A stretch of 64,000 bases of DNA from Streptomyces venezuelae. Lineage in GTDB: Bacteria; Actinomycetota; Actinomycetes; Streptomycetales; Streptomycetaceae. The notes beneath the pieces were generated by a model. It saw only the letters and a program-made list of their open reading frames with translations, was not told the DNA's origin and ran no database searches. Location: contig NZ_CP029191.1 of the NCBI RefSeq assembly GCF_008642335.1, positions 248,001-312,000 on the forward strand. The letters are read 5' to 3'. The position numbers and the translations under genes were made by a program. Below, piece by piece: positions 35,614-44,767 of the stretch (its first letter is position 1; each line of letters begins with the position of its first letter).

Positions 35614-36609
35614 TTGAAGGCAGCATCGAGAGTCCGGGCCACCCGTCGCATCCGCATCGGCGCGAAGGTGCTCGCGCTGGTCGCCACGGCCTCGCTCACC
35701 GTGGGAGCCCCCTCGTACGCGAGCGCCCCCTCCCCCGAGGACGCCCCGGCCCCTCGGATCACCTCGCCCTTCACCGGGCAGTCGGCACGGCAGAATCCGG
35801 TTCTCGCCGTGAAGTTCGACAACGCGCGCCGCGCCCGGCCGCACACCGGTCTCGACCGCGCCGACATCGTCTACGTGGAGAAGGTCGAGGGCGGCATGAG
35901 CCGCCTGATGGGCGTGTACTCCAGCAAACTCCCGAAGGCCGTCGGGCCGGTGCGCAGTGCGCGCGAGTCGGACATCGAGCTCCTGCGCCAGTTCGGGCGG
36001 CCCGCCCTCGCGTACTCCGGGGTGCGCAGCGCCCTGCAGAAGGTGCTGCGGAACTCTCCGCTGTACGCACGCTCGCACGGCAGGGTGCCCGGCGCGTACT
36101 TCCGCCACAGCGGGCGTCCCGCCCCGCACAACCTCTTCGTCCGCCCGAAGGCCCTGCTGCGTTCGGCGCCGCGGGCCGACCGCCCGACCGACATCGGCTT
36201 CCGCTTCGGCCCGGCCCCCGAGGGTGGTGCCCGTACGGCCGCGCGGACCGTCAGGTACGCCGCCGCGAGCCACACCTTCCGGTGGTCGCCGCGGCAGGGC
36301 CGCTGGCTCGCGTCGTTCGACGGGGCGCCGGCCCGCAGCACGTCGGGGCGGCAGTTGGGCGCCCGCACCATCGTGATCCAGCACGTGACCATGCGTCCGT
36401 CGCGCTTCAAGGACGTCAACGGCGCGGTGACGCCGTACATCGAGACGGTCGGCCGCGGCAAGGCGACGGTGCTGCGCGACGGCAAGCGGTACGCGACGCG
36501 CTGGGAGCGTCCCACGGCCGAGGGCGGCACCACGTTCACCCGGCCGAACGGCGAGCCGATGCCCTTCGCCCCCGGTCAGGTCTGGATGGTGTACGCGGAC
36601 CGCCGCTGA
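35614..36609 (+). CDS. Exported DUF3048-domain protein
   Basis: The TTG start follows GGAG by 6 bases. 331 residues: signal peptide about 1-38 ending VGAPSYASA, then a DUF3048 N-terminal domain (NPVLAVKFDNARRARPHTGLDRADIVYVEKVEGGMSRLMGVY, PKAVGPVRSARESDIELL) and C-terminal domain (TFRWSPRQGRWLASFDG, IVIQHV, ATRWERP). The family (YerB-like) is secreted in many Gram-positive bacteria and of unclear role. Signal lacks a lipobox. A strong hairpin follows. Confidence 0.9.
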   Translation: MKAASRVRATRRIRIGAKVLALVATASLTVGAPSYASAPSPEDAPAPRITSPFTGQSARQNPVLAVKFDNARRARPHTGLDRADIVYVEKVEGGMSRLMGVYSSKLPKAVGPVRSARESDIELLRQFGRPALAYSGVRSALQKVLRNSPLYARSHGRVPGAYFRHSGRPAPHNLFVRPKALLRSAPRADRPTDIGFRFGPAPEGGARTAARTVRYAAASHTFRWSPRQGRWLASFDGAPARSTSGRQLGARTIVIQHVTMRPSRFKDVNGAVTPYIETVGRGKATVLRDGKRYATRWERPTAEGGTTFTRPNGEPMPFAPGQVWMVYADRR

Positions 36610-36651
36610 GGGACCACGGCTGAGGAGCCATGTACGCCCCGGGAACGACCG

Positions 36652-36704
36652 AGCGGGCCGGTCGGGACTCCCCCGCTTGTGGGGTGTCCCGACCGGCCCG
36701 CTCA
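36652..36704. terminator. Bidirectional hairpin between convergent DUF3048 and MMPL genes
   Basis: GAGCGGGCCGGTCGGGAC (36652-36669) is the exact complement of 36687-36704, an 18-bp stem; the loop itself contains CCCCGC...GTGGGG. It serves both converging transcripts. Confidence 0.85.
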
Positions 36705-36721
36705 GCGAGTACCGCGGTGTG

Positions 36722-38941
36722 TCAGCGGCCGACGGGGGCCAGCTCCCGGTCCGTCTCGGCGTCGGGCGTCCCGGTGTCGCCGAGGTTCTTGTGGAGCTTC
36801 TCGCCCTCCACGTCGACGTTCGGCAGCACCTTGTCCAGCCAGCGCGGCAGCCACCAGGCGGACTTGCCGAGCAGCGCGAGGACGGCGGGCACGATCGCCA
36901 TGCGGACGACGAAGGCGTCGAAGAGAACGGCGATGGCGAGACCGAAGCCCATCATCTTGATCATGTCGTCGTTCTCCATGATGAAGCCGGAGAAGACGCT
37001 GATCATGATGATCGCGGCCGCGGCCACGACCCGTCCGCCGTGGGTGAAGCCGGTCACGACCGACTCGCCGGGGCGCGCCCCGTGGACGTACGCCTCGCGC
37101 ATCCGGGTCACGAGGAAGACCTCGTAGTCCATCGCCAGGCCGAAGACCACGCCGATCATGAAGATCGGCATCATGCTCATGATCGGACCCGGCTGGTCGA
37201 CGCCCACGATGTCGGCGAGCCAGCCCCACTGGAAGACCGCGACCACGGCGCCGAGCGCGGCGGCCACCGAGAGCAGGAAGCCGAGCGCCGCCTTGAGCGG
37301 GACCAGGATGGAGCGGAACACCAGCATCAGGAGCAGGAAGGCGAGTCCGACGACCAGGCCGAGGTAGGGCAGGAGCGCGTCGTCGAGCGTCTGCGAGAAG
37401 TCGATGGTCATCGCGGTCTGGCCGGTGACCAGGATCTCGGAGCCGGTGTCGGCGCCGATGCCGTCTGCGGTCGAGCGGATCGACTTGACCAGTTCCTCGG
37501 TCTCGTGGTCGCTCGGTCCGGTCTCGGGGATGACGTTCAGGATCGCGGTGTCGCCGGCCTTGTTGGCCTGGGCGGGCGTCACGGCGGCGACGCCGTCGAT
37601 CTTGGCGATCGAGTCGCCGACGGTCTTGGCGGCCCCCGCGACGTCGGCGTCCTTGCTGACCGTGATCATCAGCGGGCCGTTGAAGCCGGCGCCGAAGGAC
37701 TGGGACAGCATGTCGTACGCCTTGCGCTGCGTGGAGTCCGGCGCGGACGAGCCCTCGTCGGGCAGACCGAGTTCCAGGCTCGCGGCGGGTACGGCCACGG
37801 CGCCGAGGCCGAGGACCGCGACCAGGAGCACGGAGAGCGGGTGACGCAGGACGAAGCGCGCCCAGCGGGTGCCGAGCTTCGGCTTGGCGTTCGGGTCGGA
37901 CAGTTCGCTCGCGGACTTCTTGCGGTCCTTGCGGCGCAGCACCTTGCGGCCCGCGAAGCCGAGCAGCGCGGGGATCATGGTGAGCGCGATGAGGACGGCG
38001 ATCACGACGGTGGCCGCGGCGGCCAGACCCATCTTGGTGAGGATCGGGATGTTGACGATCGCGAGGCCCGAGAGGGCGACGACCACGGTGAGGCCGGCGA
38101 ACACGACGGCGGATCCGGCGGTTCCGGTGGCCCGGCCCGCGGCTTCCTCCGGTTCGCGGCCCTCGGCTATCTCCGCGCGGTAGCGGGAGACGATGAAGAG
38201 GGCGTAGTCGATGCCGACGGCGAGGCCGATCATCATCGCGAGCGTGGAGGTCGTGGCGGAGAGGTCGAGGACGCTGCCGAGCGCCGCGATGCCGGAGATG
38301 CCGATGCCGACGCCGATGATCGCGGTCAGGAGCGGCATGCCCGCGGCGACCAGCGAACCGAAGGTGAGGATCAGGACGACCGCGGAGATGGCGATGCCGA
38401 TGAGTTCGGCGCTGCCGCCCATCTCCTGCTCGGCCATGACGGCGTCACCGCCGGTCTCGACCGTGAAGCCCGCGTCGCGGGTCTTGTCGGTCGCGTCGGT
38501 CAGCGCGTCCCGTGCCTTGTCGGTGAGCTCGGTGGCGGCGACCTTGTAGGTGACCGAGGCGTAGGCGGTGGTGCCGTCCTTGCTGACGGCGTTGGCCTTG
38601 TAGGGGTCGTCGACGCTCGACACCTGCGGGCCCTTGCCTATGGTGGCGACGAGCCGGTCGACCTCGCTCTTCTGCTGCCCCTCGGTGAGCTTCTCGCCCT
38701 TGGGGGCGCGGATCACGACGCGGGCGCTCGCTCCGTCGGCGCTGGCGTCGGGGAAGCGCTCCTCGAGACGGTCGAAAGCTTTCTGCGACTCCGTTCCCGG
38801 CATGGAGAAGGAGTCCTCGGGCGGGGCGGGAGCCGCCGAGGAGGCGAAGATGGCCCCCGCAAGGGCCACGACCCACAGCAGCGCCACGTAACGGCGCCGC
38901 CGGAAGGCGAGGCGGCCTAGTTTGTACAGGAACGTAGCCAC
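36722..38941 (-). CDS. MMPL-family (RND-like) transporter
   Basis: A 739-residue protein with 12 helices in two halves, each with a large extracytoplasmic loop (about 40-175 and 395-510). MMPL motifs: IGLAVGIDYALFIVSRYR in helix 4 and FGLAMDYEVFLVTRMREAY in helix 10, with GIDY/AMDY Asp-Tyr proton-relay pairs. Starts with GTG at 38941. MMPL proteins export lipids or siderophores in mycobacteria; in Streptomyces substrates are mostly unknown. No biosynthetic genes adjoin it. Confidence 0.92.
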   Translation of the reverse strand: MATFLYKLGRLAFRRRRYVALLWVVALAGAIFASSAAPAPPEDSFSMPGTESQKAFDRLEERFPDASADGASARVVIRAPKGEKLTEGQQKSEVDRLVATIGKGPQVSSVDDPYKANAVSKDGTTAYASVTYKVAATELTDKARDALTDATDKTRDAGFTVETGGDAVMAEQEMGGSAELIGIAISAVVLILTFGSLVAAGMPLLTAIIGVGIGISGIAALGSVLDLSATTSTLAMMIGLAVGIDYALFIVSRYRAEIAEGREPEEAAGRATGTAGSAVVFAGLTVVVALSGLAIVNIPILTKMGLAAAATVVIAVLIALTMIPALLGFAGRKVLRRKDRKKSASELSDPNAKPKLGTRWARFVLRHPLSVLLVAVLGLGAVAVPAASLELGLPDEGSSAPDSTQRKAYDMLSQSFGAGFNGPLMITVSKDADVAGAAKTVGDSIAKIDGVAAVTPAQANKAGDTAILNVIPETGPSDHETEELVKSIRSTADGIGADTGSEILVTGQTAMTIDFSQTLDDALLPYLGLVVGLAFLLLMLVFRSILVPLKAALGFLLSVAAALGAVVAVFQWGWLADIVGVDQPGPIMSMMPIFMIGVVFGLAMDYEVFLVTRMREAYVHGARPGESVVTGFTHGGRVVAAAAIIMISVFSGFIMENDDMIKMMGFGLAIAVLFDAFVVRMAIVPAVLALLGKSAWWLPRWLDKVLPNVDVEGEKLHKNLGDTGTPDAETDRELAPVGR

Positions 38942-39348
38942 GGCGAAGGGGACTCCCGTCGGGTTCGGCAGGCACGGACGACCCTCTGCCGGTGCGATCG
39001 CCGCACGTCAGGGGGTCCAGCAGGATTTCCCCTCAATCTTCACCGCGCTTTGACGTGAGCAAGTCCGCCTGCAAGCCGGACTATCGACCCACGGTCGCTG
39101 TACTGCGTCGGGCGGAGTGTCATCCCCTGGGAGGAGAGCGGATCTCCCTTTCTAGGCCACAGGGTGCAGTCACGTGTCAACGGTTTCTTCATCATTGGCG
39201 CGGAACATGCGACTCCCCTTACGTCGCGCCGCAGCTCGGTCCGTATACCTGCACCCCACACGCATCTGCGCCAGGAGGCGACGGATACGGCCGCTGGCCG
39301 GATCTCGCCGTTCCCGCCGCCCGCGCCTGCCCGAAGCCGCCCCGCGCG
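38942..39348. promoter_or_regulatory. 407-base intergenic region before the MMPL gene
   Basis: Between the TPR gene stop and the MMPL start. On the minus strand TTGACA (39175-39180) and CCTAGA (39151-39156) with an 18-base spacer make a plausible vegetative promoter for the MMPL gene, leaving a 5' leader near 200 bases. The DNA around 39140-39210 is locally less GC rich. A 12-codon frame (minus, 39208-39170) has a good AAGGGGAG site but no other support. Nothing else recognisable. Confidence 0.35.
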
Positions 39349-40785
39349 TCAGCGCTTGAGTGCCGCCGCGCCGTCGGCCGACTGCTCGTCCGCCCTGGCG
39401 CGGGCCACCGCGGCCCGCGCGTCGTCCCCCAGCGCGTCGGCGAGGCGGGCCTGGGCCAGCCAGTTGTACGGGCAGACCGGGCGCAGGTTGATGCGCTCGC
39501 TCAGGAGGGTGCGGGACAGGTCGTGGCGGCCGGCGCGCAGGGCGGCCTCCAGGAGCGTCTTGTGCACGGCGTCCCGTTGGGCGTGGCTCCCGCCGTACTC
39601 CGCCAGGCGGTGCCGCACGGGGAGCAGGAGCTCCACGGCCCGGTCGTAGTGGTGCTCCCCGTACGCGATCAGGGCACGGCACACGGGCAGCCCGATGTCC
39701 GCGGTCATGGCGTGGTTGGACACGCCGGAGCCGCTGCACGCGACGTACTGCTCTCGCGAGCGGACGATGCGTTCGGCGTCGCCGGTGCGGCCCGCGCCCA
39801 CGTACGCCATCACGGCGTGCACGTCGTTGAAGGCGTAGTACGGGCCGTCGTGGCGGGCGGCCCAGGCGTCGGCGAGCGGCCCCCACCGGCCCCCCGTGTC
39901 CTGTCCGGCGAGCATCAGCCGCCACAGCAGGGCCGCGGCGTCCAGGAGCTCCATCGCCGCGCCCGTCGACTCCGCGTGGTGCAGGGCGGCGTCGTAGATC
40001 TCCAGGACGCGGGCGCTGTCGCCGGCCTCCAGGGCGTAGAGGCAGTAGTGCCACCAGTTGTGGACGTTGAGGTAGTTGCCGGTCGCCCAGTCCGCGGTGC
40101 GGGCGTCGAGCCAGCGGATGCCCTCGGCGAACCGGCCCTGCATCTCGTAGGTGTGGACCACGGCGTGGATGCCCCACACGTCGTTCGGCCGGCGTTCGAC
40201 GGCTGCGAGGCCGGTCTCCCGCGCCTGCTCGTAGTGGCCCGACTCCTCGAGACCGAAGGCGTACATGCCGAGGACGGGGCCGTACTGCGGGTCCGACGCG
40301 TCCCAGGCGGACAGCGCGCCGCCGATGCGGTCGCGCAGGCGCCCCGCGTTGCCGGTGAAGAAGTCGATCTGGTGGCCGACGGCCAGCGCGAGCACGTCCC
40401 GCGGATACTCCACGGAGATCTCGCCGAGCACCCGGCCCGCCTGGTGCAGGTCGCCCCTGAGCCAGGAGGCGGCGGCGGCGACGTGCATCCGCTCGCGCGG
40501 TGTCATCTCACCCCGGTGCACATGCTCCTTGAAGCGTTCGAACGCGTTGCGGGCGTCGGCGGCCTCCTTCTCCTCCGTGCCGAGCAGGCCGAGGTGGGCG
40601 GCGAGGACGTGGCCCATGACCGAGCGGGGCGCGGCGGCGAGCAGTCGCTGTGACGTGTCGGCCACGTCTGCGCGGAAGAACAGCAGGTGTTCCAGCGCCT
40701 GTTCGTAGAGGGCGGCGCCCTCCGTGCCGGTGCGGGACATCGGGTGGCCGTGCCGGTCGGCCGCCCTGGTCGGCTCCTTGGCCAT
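39349..40785 (-). CDS. TTC38-like tetratricopeptide-repeat protein
   Basis: A 478-residue helical-repeat protein with an AAGGAG site. The pattern matches the tetratricopeptide repeat protein 38 family: AALYEQALEHLLFF, VLAAHLGLLGTE, GDLHQAGRVLGEIS, WGIHAVVHTYEMQGRFAEGIRWLDAR, and the strongly conserved NVHNWWHYCLYALEAGD. Soluble and without signal peptide. Biochemical role unknown in bacteria. Isolated on the minus strand between long intergenic gaps, so a single-gene transcript. Confidence 0.87.
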   Translation of the reverse strand: MAKEPTRAADRHGHPMSRTGTEGAALYEQALEHLLFFRADVADTSQRLLAAAPRSVMGHVLAAHLGLLGTEEKEAADARNAFERFKEHVHRGEMTPRERMHVAAAASWLRGDLHQAGRVLGEISVEYPRDVLALAVGHQIDFFTGNAGRLRDRIGGALSAWDASDPQYGPVLGMYAFGLEESGHYEQARETGLAAVERRPNDVWGIHAVVHTYEMQGRFAEGIRWLDARTADWATGNYLNVHNWWHYCLYALEAGDSARVLEIYDAALHHAESTGAAMELLDAAALLWRLMLAGQDTGGRWGPLADAWAARHDGPYYAFNDVHAVMAYVGAGRTGDAERIVRSREQYVACSGSGVSNHAMTADIGLPVCRALIAYGEHHYDRAVELLLPVRHRLAEYGGSHAQRDAVHKTLLEAALRAGRHDLSRTLLSERINLRPVCPYNWLAQARLADALGDDARAAVARARADEQSADGAAALKR

Positions 40786-41037
40786 GGTCGGCTCCTTCCG
40801 CCGGGGGGACGCCGGGCAGGTCCGGTGAGCGGCCCGCCGGGTGAGGGAGCACCAATCCTGCCCGGCGTGCGGGCACTTGACGCCCCGCCGCCGACACGGA
40901 TCCCGTCACGGGGCGCCCTGGAGGCACTCTGGCATCACCGCTTCGGGCGGCCTACCTTGGCAGCGGTTGACGCACCACTCGAACGGCTTGTCACGCACTT
41001 GTCCCTTTTCTTCCCGGCAAGAGGCACGAGGTGAGCC

Positions 41038-43164
41038 ATGTTCCTCCGTCACAGACGTCCCAGACGCCCCGTACGCGGCCCCGCCACCACCATCCGTCCG
41101 CGCCGCCGCCCGGCCCGTCGCGCCACCGTCCTGATCGCCGTCCTCGTCGCCATGGCGACGGCCGCGGTCGGGACGGCCCGCGCGACGCCCGACGAGACCG
41201 GCCCCGCCGACCGCGGCCGGCCGTCCCTTGCGCGCCCCATCGACCCGCAGAACTGGCGCAATCCCGACGACATGACCTGGAGCGAGTACCGCTCCGTGCC
41301 CGGCACCGACTGGGCCAACCCCCGCATCGAGCCCACCGACCGGACGTTCAAGGGCGCCCTGGTCCTCCTCGACTACCCCGACGAGGAGTTCACCGTCAGC
41401 AAGCCGGCGGGCTCGACGGTGTTCGGCAACCCGCAGACCACCGCGTCCGGCATCCCGCGCGAGCGCCTTCCGCAGTTCTACGAGGACTTCCTCAACAAAC
41501 CCGGCGCGCTCAACCGCGGCCACACCATCAACGAGTACTGGATGGAGGACTCCGGCGGCCGCGTCGGAGTCGACCTCAAGGCCTTCGGCGTATACCGGAT
41601 GCCGTTCAAGTCGTTCCAGTACGGCATCGAGCCCGGCATGAACCCGGGCGCCTGCCCCACCGACAGCACATGCGGCAAGGACATCCGCGCCAACGGCAAG
41701 GCGGCCTGGATCGCGCAGGTCGGCGAGGCCGAGGCGGCGAAGTACGACTTCGTCTTCTATCTGACCGCGGGGCAGGACGAGTCCTCCACCTGGCAGGAGT
41801 TCGGCCAGATGAAGTTCGGCTCGGAGGGGCAGGTGCCTGCCGCGTGGGGCCCGCCGTCCCCGATCCTCTCCGGCGGCAACGCCGCCACGACCCGGTACGT
41901 GCCGTGGACGTCGTGGCAGGCGGCGGCCCGTATCTGGCCGAACGCCGTCACCGGCTCGTCCACCCAGGCCGAGAGCTCGGGCATGGGGGTGTATGCCCAT
42001 GAGCTCAGCCACATACTGGGCATCGGCGACAACTACAACAACCCCTACGGCAAGCCCCTGAGCCGCGCCTACACCGGCATCTGGAGCATGCTGTCGCGCG
42101 GCTCGTTCAACGGGCCCGGCGGACCGCACACCCGCTGGAAGATCCCGGCCACCGAGGGCGGGTCGATGGGCTCGCAGCACATCCTGCGCGACAAGCTGAA
42201 GCTCGGCATCGTGGACGAGAAGAACGTGCTGCGCCTGGACCGCGACGCGCTGGACGAGTCCGGCATGGTCGTCGCGAAGGTCACCGCCCGGTCCGCGCCG
42301 CCCGGCGCGCGGGGGCTGTCCGGCATCAACATCGCCCTGTCACGCGACCTCTCCCCCGCCTGCGACCGCGCCACCGACCCGCTGTGCGACGGCGGCGGCT
42401 ACGAGAACTACACGGTCGAGGTCGTGGACCGGATGGGCATGGACTCCTTCACGCCGGACAACGGCGTGCTGATCACCAAGACGAAGAACCAGGACCGCGC
42501 CCCGTTCGCCTGGGTGGTCGACGCGCACCCCGAGGACATCGACATGGTGGACTTCGTCCGCCCCGACGGCACCGAGCAGAAGATCACCATGGGTGACTAC
42601 CGTCAGCTCAGCGACGCGCTCTTCCACGCCGGAACGGACTCCGGCAGTTCCTACGAGTACGTCGACCGCGCCAACCGTCTGCACTTCTACGTCACCGACA
42701 TCCGGCGCGGCCGCTCGGGCGTCCTGTCGTACACGATCGCCGTGAAGTCGCTCGACGGCGCGGGCTCGCAGCGCCGCGGGACCGCTCTGCACCGCGGCGA
42801 GGCGTCGGGCAGCCCCGTGAAGAGCCGCGCGACGTGCACCTTCCCGCTGACCAACACGGGCCGCGCGCTCGCCGACCCGCCGGGCGAGCACCCGGAGGAC
42901 GCCGCCCGCTACCTCGACTCGGACGTCTACCGGCTCTCCGCCGAGACCGCGGGCCGCGGCTGGTCCGCCTGGCTGCCCAACAAGCTGGCCACGGCACGGG
43001 CGGGCGCCACCGTCGACGTGGACGTCGCCGTCTCCGCGACGGCGAACGCCCACGCGAAGGGCAGGCTCACGCTGACCGCCCGCTCGGTCAGCGACCCGGG
43101 CAAGTCGGCCACGGCCACCTGCGCCCTCTCGAAGAAGGGCGGCGCGAAGAGCGACGGCCGCTGA
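41038..43164 (+). CDS. Secreted M6-like zinc metalloprotease
   Basis: A 708-residue exported protein with a long Arg-rich signal (1-49, ending GTARA). The catalytic motif HELSHILGIGD at 321-331 is a canonical HExxHxxGxxD zinc site, and SMLSRGSFNGPGGPHTRWK downstream supplies the Met-turn and substrate pocket, as in the M6 immune-inhibitor-A family. C-terminal domains (about 440-708) are beta-rich, with NYTVEVVDRMGMDSFTPDNGVLI and the NEW1-like YRLSAETAGRGWSAWLPN. Likely extracellular protein degradation or virulence-like activity. The gene stands alone. Confidence 0.9.
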   Translation: MFLRHRRPRRPVRGPATTIRPRRRPARRATVLIAVLVAMATAAVGTARATPDETGPADRGRPSLARPIDPQNWRNPDDMTWSEYRSVPGTDWANPRIEPTDRTFKGALVLLDYPDEEFTVSKPAGSTVFGNPQTTASGIPRERLPQFYEDFLNKPGALNRGHTINEYWMEDSGGRVGVDLKAFGVYRMPFKSFQYGIEPGMNPGACPTDSTCGKDIRANGKAAWIAQVGEAEAAKYDFVFYLTAGQDESSTWQEFGQMKFGSEGQVPAAWGPPSPILSGGNAATTRYVPWTSWQAAARIWPNAVTGSSTQAESSGMGVYAHELSHILGIGDNYNNPYGKPLSRAYTGIWSMLSRGSFNGPGGPHTRWKIPATEGGSMGSQHILRDKLKLGIVDEKNVLRLDRDALDESGMVVAKVTARSAPPGARGLSGINIALSRDLSPACDRATDPLCDGGGYENYTVEVVDRMGMDSFTPDNGVLITKTKNQDRAPFAWVVDAHPEDIDMVDFVRPDGTEQKITMGDYRQLSDALFHAGTDSGSSYEYVDRANRLHFYVTDIRRGRSGVLSYTIAVKSLDGAGSQRRGTALHRGEASGSPVKSRATCTFPLTNTGRALADPPGEHPEDAARYLDSDVYRLSAETAGRGWSAWLPNKLATARAGATVDVDVAVSATANAHAKGRLTLTARSVSDPGKSATATCALSKKGGAKSDGR

Positions 43165-43173
43165 CGGAACCCC

Positions 43174-43258
43174 CGCGAGTTCTTCCGCCGTCAGCCCGGC
43201 AGCCTGTCAGTCCGGCAGTCCGTCAGTCCGCGGGGCGCAAGGGGCGGAAGAACTCGCG
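43174..43258. terminator. 16-bp inverted repeat between convergent protease and epoxide hydrolase genes
   Basis: CGCGAGTTCTTCCGCC (43174-43189) matches the complement of 43243-43258. The right arm lies inside the epoxide hydrolase coding end. The 53-base loop holds GCAGTCCGTCAGTCCG-type short repeats. A termination or anti-sense pairing role for both converging transcripts is plausible. Confidence 0.5.
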
Positions 43259-44380
43259 CAGTTCACGCGCGACCTGCTCGGGCTCCTCGTGCGCCATGAA
43301 GTGACCGCCGCGCTCCGGGGTGCTCCAGTGCCGCAGGTCGGTGAAGACGCGCTCGGCGAGGCTCTTCGGGTAGTGCGCGAAGGCCGGTTCGTGGCTGAGG
43401 GTGACGGCGCCGGGCACGGTGATGGACCGCACGGGCGTGTGGTGCCGTACGTAGTCGTAGTACTGCCGGAAGGACGAGCCGATGCTGCCGGTGGCCCAGT
43501 AGAGGGTGGCGACGGTCAGCAGGGTGTCCTTGTCCCACCGGGTCTCCAGGTCCCCGTCGCAGTCGCTCCAGTCGCGGTACTTGTCGATGATCCAGGCGAG
43601 CAGGCCCGCCGGGGAGTCCCGCAGGGCGGCGGCCAGCGTGTCGGGGCGGGTGCACATGATCTCGCTGTAGCCCTGGTCCTCGGCGTCGTACGCGTCCAGG
43701 TGGTCCAGGTAGGCCTGCTCCTCGGAGGTCGGCGGCCGCGCGTCGAAGTCCGCGGGGATCACCGCGGAGGTGATGTGCACGCCGACGACGTCGTCGGGGT
43801 AGCGGGCGCCGAGCCACTGGGTGACGCCGCCCCCGATGTCCCCGCCGAACGCGCCGAAGCGGCGGTAGCCGAGGGTGCGGGTCATCAGCTCGTGCCAGAT
43901 CCCGGCCACGCCTCTGCGGGTGAACGGCCCCTCGGGCAGCCCGGAGTGGAGGAAGCCGGGCAGGGAGGGCACGACGACGTCGAACGCGTCGGCGGGGTCG
44001 CCGCCGTGGCCGCCCGGGTCGGCGAGCCGCCGCGCGAGGGGCAGCATCTCGACGTAGCTGCTAGGCCAGCCGTGGCTCAGGACCAGCGGCAGCGGCGCGG
44101 GCGCGCCCTCGGGCCGTACGCCGCGCAGGTGCACGAAGTGGACACGGCCGCCCGCGACGTCGGCGACGCGGTGCGGGAAGGTGTTGAGCGCGGCCTCGGC
44201 GGCGCGCCAGTCGAAGCCGTCCGCCCAGTAGGAGACGAGTTCGCTCAGGTAGTGGGGGTCGGTGCCCGCGGCCCAGTAGGTGGGGTCGGAGACCGCGGTG
44301 TAGAGGGTGCGGCGCAGGCGGGTGCGCAGGTCGTCGAGGACGTCGTCCGGGACGGAGACCTGGAAGGGCGTGGCATTCAC
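43223..44380 (-). CDS. Epoxide hydrolase, microsomal (EHN) type
   Basis: A 385-residue alpha/beta hydrolase with the N-terminal EHN lid domain (FQVSVPDDVLDDLRTRLRRTLY). Oxyanion motif HGWP at 103-106, nucleophile D181 in GGDIGGG, and catalytic His in RGGHFMAHEEP near 355. The enzyme opens epoxides or related ethers to diols through an ester intermediate; many bacterial homologues act on terpenoid or aromatic epoxides. GTG start at 44380; an upstream ATG frame is less likely. Preceded by a short ORF with a strong ribosome site. Confidence 0.92.
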   Translation of the reverse strand: MNATPFQVSVPDDVLDDLRTRLRRTLYTAVSDPTYWAAGTDPHYLSELVSYWADGFDWRAAEAALNTFPHRVADVAGGRVHFVHLRGVRPEGAPAPLPLVLSHGWPSSYVEMLPLARRLADPGGHGGDPADAFDVVVPSLPGFLHSGLPEGPFTRRGVAGIWHELMTRTLGYRRFGAFGGDIGGGVTQWLGARYPDDVVGVHITSAVIPADFDARPPTSEEQAYLDHLDAYDAEDQGYSEIMCTRPDTLAAALRDSPAGLLAWIIDKYRDWSDCDGDLETRWDKDTLLTVATLYWATGSIGSSFRQYYDYVRHHTPVRSITVPGAVTLSHEPAFAHYPKSLAERVFTDLRHWSTPERGGHFMAHEEPEQVARELREFFRPLRPAD

Positions 44381-44471
44381 GGTGGAGCGGTTCCTTTGCT
44401 CAGGAGGGTGCGACGCGACGTTCGGTCGCGGCGCAGTGGGCACTCCTGGCGGTGGCGTCCGGCGTGGGACG

Positions 44472-44546
44472 TCAGACGAGGCCGCGGACGCGGGCCGCGG
44501 GCAGGAGGGCCCGGACGGGGTGCTGCGTGCTGTGCCGCGCGGTCAT
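44472..44546 (-). CDS. Possible 24-residue leader or micro-ORF before the epoxide hydrolase gene
   Basis: The 386-base gap contains a 25-codon frame (24-residue product beginning MTARHSTQHP, ending RVRGLV) with a very good GGAGGTGA site 5 bases before ATG. A TATGAT hexamer (minus strand of 44617-44622) could be its -10. It could be a translated leader for the gene 91 bases downstream. No homology is known to me; coding is supported only by the ribosome site. Confidence 0.35.
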   Translation of the reverse strand: MTARHSTQHPVRALLPAARVRGLV

Positions 44547-44767
44547 CGGGCTCACCTCCATGCGTTCCACGTGTCTCGTGTCGCCGCGCGTCGGGTGCGG
44601 CGCGGGCGTCGTCGGGATCATACACACGTACGACCGTGCGATGCCGCTGAATTGGCGCGCCCCGGGCGAAAGTTGCCCTCGTACGGAAGTCCTAGGACCG
44701 ACGGACGGCGCCGACGCGGTCCGGGGACCGTGGCCGGAACACCGCACCCCGCACCACACTGGTGCGC

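Noticed and set aside
35446..36384. A minus-strand frame opposite the DUF3048 gene.
   Set aside because: DUF3048 motifs are clear on the plus strand, and the minus frame has no recognisable features.
39170..39208. A 12-codon minus-strand frame (MFRANDEETVDT) with an AAGGGGAG ribosome site before the MMPL gene.
   Set aside because: Too short to judge, and the putative MMPL promoter overlaps it; it is mentioned only within the intergenic entry.
39174..39359. A 61-codon plus-strand frame containing MRLPLRRAAARSVYLHPTRICARR, which faintly resembles actinomycete Cys leader peptides.
   Set aside because: No plus-strand gene follows for more than 1.6 kb, the end of the frame runs antisense into the TPR gene stop, and no promoter for that strand is visible.
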